Made by a program: the position numbers and the translations under genes. A stretch of 7,337 bases of DNA, taken from NCBI GenBank assembly GCA_016292295.1, contig JADNEJ010000135.1, positions 1 to 7,337 of the forward strand. Direction: 5' to 3'. The notes below the pieces were generated by a model, which searched no databases, had not been told where the DNA came from, and saw only the letters and a list, made by a program, of their open reading frames with translations. Source of the stretch: Candidatus Thiodictyon intracellulare (lineage in GTDB: Bacteria > Pseudomonadota > Gammaproteobacteria > Chromatiales > Chromatiaceae). This document shows, piece after piece, positions 7,004-7,337 of the stretch; position 1 is the first letter of the stretch, and every line of letters starts with the position of its first letter.

Positions 7004-7210
7004 CTAACCGCCATTCCCCTCCCACGGCAACCGCGTGCTTGGTGGCCGCGAACTGTTGGAAGGGGTCTGCCCAAGCCGCTCGCGCGCCGCCTTCAGATTC
7101 CCGCCAGCGCTTTGCCCAACAACGCCAGCGCCTGTGGGGGGCGTGAGCGTCTCCAGATCGGCATCGTCGAATTGTCTGAGGTCGTTATCGCTCAGGTGGG
7201 CCTTGATCAT
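7004..7210 (-). pseudogene. IS66-family transposase, N-terminal fragment
   Basis: A 68-codon - strand frame starts MIKAHLSDNDLRQFDDADLE and contains KAARERLGQTPSNSSRPPST followed by RLPWE. This is the conserved N-terminal motif of IS66-type TnpC transposases (coiled region, then LxQNSxNSSxPPSS, then an acidic linker). A full transposase is several times longer; the zinc-binding and DDE catalytic parts are absent. Between a G6 run at 7136-7141 and a C3 run at 7100-7102 the + strand numbering hides a shift: the neighbouring - frame reads PQALALLGKALAG there, which fits the family better than TGAGVVGQSAGG, so two compensating indels are likely. The frame ends at TAG (7004-7006), but beyond it the same frame continues to about 6915 with linker-like EAPVGEADVPAVLGNVADAA. 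It is a dead remnant abutting the decayed repeat-protein gene. Confidence 0.7.
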
Positions 7211-7228
7211 AAATCCGCCAAAAACTAA

Positions 7229-7337
7229 GCGTGGAAGTCGGTAATAAGCCTCGAAGGGTTGGTATGTGAGTTCTTGGAACTAAGCGGCCTGTCGGCGGCC
7301 GTCGGGGCCTCCTACGGCCGCCAGTATGCGGTGACGG
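7229..7337 (+). other. Short open frame running off the right edge, possible partial gene
   Basis: From a stop at 7226-7228 to the window end one + frame stays open and encodes ...EGLVCEFLELSGLSAAVGAS and continues YGRQYAVT. From about 7283 onward nearly every codon ends in G or C, more than in the competing - frame, which suggests coding. No ATG is available; TTG at 7259 or 7274 would be the only starts of the usual kinds, and there is no strong ribosome site. It may be the start of a gene, a remnant, or chance. I do not recognise a family. Confidence 0.22.
7294..7322. repeat. 9-bp inverted repeat
   Basis: GGCGGCCGT (7294-7302) and ACGGCCGCC (7314-7322) are perfect reverse complements around an 11-base loop. 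No T run follows on either strand. It lies within the possible open frame at the right edge and upstream of the transposase fragment on the - strand; it may be chance in GC-rich sequence. Confidence 0.4.

Overview
The window is high-GC proteobacterial DNA with G/C-rich third codon positions. An intact tripartite-efflux gene pair, a broken Gly/Ala-rich protein ending in a PEP-CTERM-like sorting signal, and an IS66-type transposase fragment together suggest a gammaproteobacterium, possibly a purple-sulfur-type (Chromatiaceae-like) lineage. That placement is inference from style, not from a marker gene.

Left part (1-4576, + strand): after a gene-poor upstream stretch and an AT-rich promoter-like island (about 281-321), two intact genes form a tight operon. 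The first is an RND periplasmic adaptor (384-1496), the second an HAE-1-type RND inner-membrane pump (1493-4576), and they overlap by ATGA. The pump keeps the proton-relay residues expected of a working drug/proton antiporter. They most resemble the MexH/MexI-type adaptor and pump. No outer-membrane channel and no regulator gene lies in the window, so the TolC-like partner must come from elsewhere.

Middle (4577-4925): a gene-poor gap holding a long nested inverted repeat (25-bp arms, one mismatch) and a short stretch that looks like the 3' end of a decayed gene.

Right part (4926-7210, - strand, convergent to the efflux operon): a decayed gene for a Gly/Ala/Ser/Thr-rich secreted repeat protein. 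Its reading can be followed through five segments in shifting frames, from a repeat region to a C-terminal PEP-CTERM-like anchor. Two breaks are exact tandem duplications (16 bp and 7 bp); removing one copy of each restores the frame exactly. Two others sit at G/C homopolymers. Upstream of it lies the N-terminal piece of an IS66-family transposase, itself frameshifted and closed by a stop, which appears to have replaced the 5' end of the repeat-protein gene. The last about 110 bases carry a short + strand open frame with coding-like base use that runs off the window.

I did not find a convincing new multi-gene system. The most interesting signals are the mode of decay of the PEP-CTERM-like gene and the nested palindrome.
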